From Paenibacillus albus (GTDB lineage Bacteria > Bacillota > Bacilli > Paenibacillales > Paenibacillaceae): a stretch of DNA of 64,000 nt. Location: NCBI RefSeq assembly GCF_003952225.1, contig NZ_CP034437.1, forward strand, positions 5,098,501-5,162,500. Direction: 5' to 3'. Below, one piece after another: positions 62,070-64,000 of this stretch. Below the pieces are notes generated by a model that was not told the DNA's origin, ran no database searches, and was given only the letters and a program-made list of their open reading frames with translations. The first letter of the stretch is position 1; each line of letters begins with the position of its first letter. Position numbers and translations under genes: made by a program.

Positions 62070-63371
62070 TTATTTGTAATCTGGCAGCCAGTCGCCATGC
62101 GCTTCGATCAAGTCGTCGCACAATGCTTTGATGTCGTCCATCGACAGCTCAGCGCCTGTGTGAGGATCAAGCATCGCTGCATGATAGATATGCTCGCGCT
62201 TGCCAGTCATTGCCGCTTCGATCGTCAGAAGCTGCGTATTGATGTTCGTACGGTTCAGCGCAGCGCATTGTGGAGGCAGATCACCTACGAATGTCGGCGT
62301 TACGCCGCTGCTGTCAACGAGGCAGGAAACCTCGACACAAGCTTCTTTCGGAAGATTCGTGATCAGGCCGGTATTCATTACGTTGCCGCCGATTTTGAAT
62401 GGAACGTTCGTTTCAATCGCTTCGAAGATGTACGAAGCATACTCATGCGTACGTTTGTGCTGCAGCTCTGGATTGCTGACCAGTTCTTGCTTCAGCTTCT
62501 TCCAGTTGCCGATTTGCTCGATGCAGCGGCGCGGATATTCATCCAGCGGAATGTTGAAGCGCTCGATCAGCTCCGGATAGTTGCGCTTGATGAAGTACGG
62601 GTGGTACTCGGCATTATGCTCGGACGACTCGGTAATGTAGTAGCCGAAGTTGAGCATCATTTCATAACGAACCATGTCATGGTGCTTCTCGCTTTGCTTC
62701 GCACGTGCACGGCGTTTGATTTCCGGATACAAGTCTACGCCGGAAGCGTCTTTCACTTCAAGAAGCCACGCCATATGGTTGATGCCGGCGATTTTGGATT
62801 GAACGCCAGTCTTGTCCAGTCCCAAGTCTCTGAACAGATCAGATACGCATGCTTGAACGCTATGGCACAAGCCGACAGTTTGGATGCCGCCGTACGTATT
62901 CATCACGTTCGTCAGAACCGCCATCGGATTCGTGTAGTTCAAGAACAATGCGTCTGGGCAAACTTCTTGCATATCTTCAGCAAAACCAAGCATAACCGGA
63001 ATCGTACGCAAGTTACGGAAAATACCGCCGATACCGACTGTATCCGCAATGGTTTGACGAAGGCCGTACTTCTTCGGAATTTCAAAATCCGTAATCGTAC
63101 AAGGGTCGTAGCCGCCGACTTGGATCGCGTTGACTACGTATTTGGCGCCGCGAAGCGCTTCCTTACGGTCGGAGTACGCCTTGATTGTCGACGTGCTGCC
63201 GCATGTGTTCTTAATATGATTCAGCATCGTCTCGGAGTCGGATAGACGTTCTGGGTTAATGTCGAACAGAGCAATCTCAAACCCTTGAAGGGCTGGTGTA
63301 TGTAATACATCCCCCAATACATTCTTCGCAAAAACGGTGCTTCCTGCGCCAATAAACGTAATTTTCGGCAT
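62070..63371 (-). CDS. melA: GH4 alpha-galactosidase (NAD- and Mn-dependent)
   Basis: Family 4 glycosidase hydrolysing melibiose-type alpha-galactosides by an NAD-dependent redox mechanism. The 433-residue protein has the Rossmann motif ITFIGAGSTVFAKNVLGD at the N-terminus, the metal ligands Cys in LCHSVQ and His in AGINHMAWLLEV, and NYTNPMAVLTNVMN. The start at 63371 lies 6 nt after GGGGAGG; the frame opens further by five codons. It is divergent from an AraC-type gene, likely its activator. GH4 specificity (alpha-galactosidase versus glucosidase or glucuronidase) rests on overall likeness. Confidence 0.9.
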   Translation of the reverse strand: MPKITFIGAGSTVFAKNVLGDVLHTPALQGFEIALFDINPERLSDSETMLNHIKNTCGSTSTIKAYSDRKEALRGAKYVVNAIQVGGYDPCTITDFEIPKKYGLRQTIADTVGIGGIFRNLRTIPVMLGFAEDMQEVCPDALFLNYTNPMAVLTNVMNTYGGIQTVGLCHSVQACVSDLFRDLGLDKTGVQSKIAGINHMAWLLEVKDASGVDLYPEIKRRARAKQSEKHHDMVRYEMMLNFGYYITESSEHNAEYHPYFIKRNYPELIERFNIPLDEYPRRCIEQIGNWKKLKQELVSNPELQHKRTHEYASYIFEAIETNVPFKIGGNVMNTGLITNLPKEACVEVSCLVDSSGVTPTFVGDLPPQCAALNRTNINTQLLTIEAAMTGKREHIYHAAMLDPHTGAELSMDDIKALCDDLIEAHGDWLPDYK

Positions 63372-63398
63372 GATGTGCCTCCCCAAATAATGTTCATT

Positions 63399-63414
63399 CT
63401 TGTAAGCGGATTAA
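63399..63414 (-). promoter_or_regulatory. cre-like catabolite repression site before melA
   Basis: TTGTAAGCGGATTAAT (plus-strand reading) deviates from the CcpA consensus WTGNAANCGNWNNCA mainly at the final CA. It lies between the melA -10 candidate TATAGT (63433-63438 reading on the minus strand) and the ribosome-binding site, where CcpA would block elongation. Weak evidence. Confidence 0.35.
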
Positions 63415-63465
63415 TGTCTTCTTCTATTCCTTACTATACGGCATGAATGAACGGTTTGAGTAGGA

Positions 63466-63471
63466 TATAAT
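63466..63471 (+). promoter_or_regulatory. -10 element of the AraC-type gene
   Basis: A perfect TATAAT on the plus strand, about 80 bp before the start codon. No good -35 was found, in line with an activated or weak promoter. Confidence 0.4.
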
Positions 63472-63491
63472 GCATGTTTTATATGTACATT

Positions 63492-63530
63492 TGTAGTTTT
63501 TTAAACTACACTACTTGTAGCAAAATGTAG
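63492..63530. promoter_or_regulatory. GTAG/CTAC palindromes between melA and the AraC-type gene
   Basis: A perfect inverted repeat TGTAGTTT-ttt-AAACTACA (63492-63510), directly followed by CTAC-TT-GTAG (63511-63520) and another TGTAG at 63526. The cluster lies downstream of the -10 of the AraC gene, within its leader, and could be an autoregulatory operator or an RNA hairpin. Confidence 0.4.
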
Positions 63531-63552
63531 TTGAAAGCGAGGCTTCCATCCT

Positions 63553-64000
63553 ATGAGCAAACTCAATGCACGCACAGCCGACCACTTCAAGTTCTCCGTC
63601 GTCAACAATACGCAGCCTGCTCAAGGCGAGCTGTCGGTTATGTTTGCCGGCGAAGGCAAGCCGATGCCTGGTCTCACGAACGGTCCCGCCGTGCATAACT
63701 ATTATCTGGTTCACACAGTCGTTTCGGGCCGCGGCATGTTCGAAATCAACGGGCAGCGATTTATATGCTCCAAAGGCGATACCTTCGTTATTTTTCCGGA
63801 CGAGCTGTTTACCTATATTCCTGATGAATCCGATCCGTGGCATTATATGTGGGTCGCCTTCAAAGGCCATATTTCCGAGCATTTGCTGCTCAGCCTAGGC
63901 ATTACGTCTGCGAATCCGATCGTCCACGCAGAGGACATCCGTTCGCTTGTTTCGTTGTATCGCAAGATGCGCGGCACGTTTGAACAGACTCCTTTTCCCG
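63553..64000 (+). CDS. AraC-family regulator, N-terminal part (runs off window)
   Basis: From the ATG at 63553 the frame is open to the window end (149 codons). The product starts MSKLNARTADHFKFSVVNN and contains a cupin-type sugar-binding segment (NYYLVHTVVSGRGMFEINGQRFICSKGDTFVIFPDELFTYIPDESDPWHYMWVAFKGHISEHLL). This is the N-terminal domain typical of AraC-type activators of sugar genes (RhaR/MsmR-like). The C-terminal helix-turn-helix is outside the window, so the class is inferred. Divergent from melA, likely its regulator. GAGG lies 10 nt before the start. Confidence 0.82.
   Translation, partial: MSKLNARTADHFKFSVVNNTQPAQGELSVMFAGEGKPMPGLTNGPAVHNYYLVHTVVSGRGMFEINGQRFICSKGDTFVIFPDELFTYIPDESDPWHYMWVAFKGHISEHLLLSLGITSANPIVHAEDIRSLVSLYRKMRGTFEQTPFP

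Noticed and set aside
62061-63245. 394-codon open frame opposite melA
   Set aside because: Antisense shadow; the minus strand encodes a full GH4 enzyme with its motifs.

Overview
The window is chromosomal DNA of an endospore-forming Gram-positive bacterium, most likely Paenibacillus or a close relative (Paenibacillaceae, Bacillales). Support: spore genes (spoVID-like, lonB, gerM-like, a gamma-D-glutamyl-diamino acid endopeptidase), Gram-positive Shine-Dalgarno sequences, a T-box before valS, the coproporphyrin-type hemE-hemH-hemY cluster, and gene order close to the Bacillus subtilis tig-clpX-lonB-lonA-ysxC-hemAX(C)DBL-spoVID-valS-folC and maf-radC-mreB segments. No prophage or complete insertion sequence is visible.

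Layout. 1-3.7 kb (minus): SPOR-domain protein, DUF4321 protein, maf, radC and the start of mreB. 3.7-5.4 kb: a self-regulated ArsR gene and a VOC-fold gene in repeat-rich DNA. 5.4-11.4 kb (minus): T-box, valS, folC, murC. 11.4-23.1 kb: the early tetrapyrrole cluster (hemA, hemX, sirC-like, hemC, a cobA-hemD fusion, hemB, then hemL), an RluA-type pseudouridine synthase and spoVID; a Crp/Fnr gene points the other way between hemB and hemL, and a frameshifted membrane-protein gene precedes hemA. 23.2-34.6 kb (minus): speD with a possible structured leader, ysxC, lonA, lonB, ispG, clpX, clpP, tig. 34.6-37.6 kb: a hypothetical gene and a DNA-damage cassette (small WYL-like protein, Y-family polymerase, YolD) with paired LexA-like boxes.

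37.7-39.9 kb: tRNA-Arg(UCU), then the most unusual locus here, a compact agr-like quorum-sensing operon. It encodes a multi-pass membrane protein without a kinase domain, AgrB, a 53-residue AgrD-like pro-peptide with Ser where the ring Cys usually is, and a stand-alone LytTR DNA-binding protein without a receiver domain. 39.9-45 kb: SDR oxidoreductase, amidohydrolase/deaminase, two coupled unknown genes, asparagine synthetase. 45.7-52.6 kb: gerM-rph-rdgB, pgpA-like gene, hemE-hemH-hemY. 52.8-64 kb: frameshifted MFS exporter, O-methyltransferase, rRNA methyltransferase, LTA-synthase-like enzyme, small Fe-S-related proteins, M14 endopeptidase, glutamate racemase, melA and a divergent AraC-type regulator cut by the window edge.

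The genes form two connected themes: nearly the whole glutamate-to-coproheme pathway with a siroheme branch in two operons, and a protein quality-control block (Tig, ClpXP, LonA, LonB). Several intergenic regions carry palindromic or tandem repeats with a recurring spacing of about 50-52 bp, organised as alternating dimers that resemble bacterial interspersed mosaic elements.
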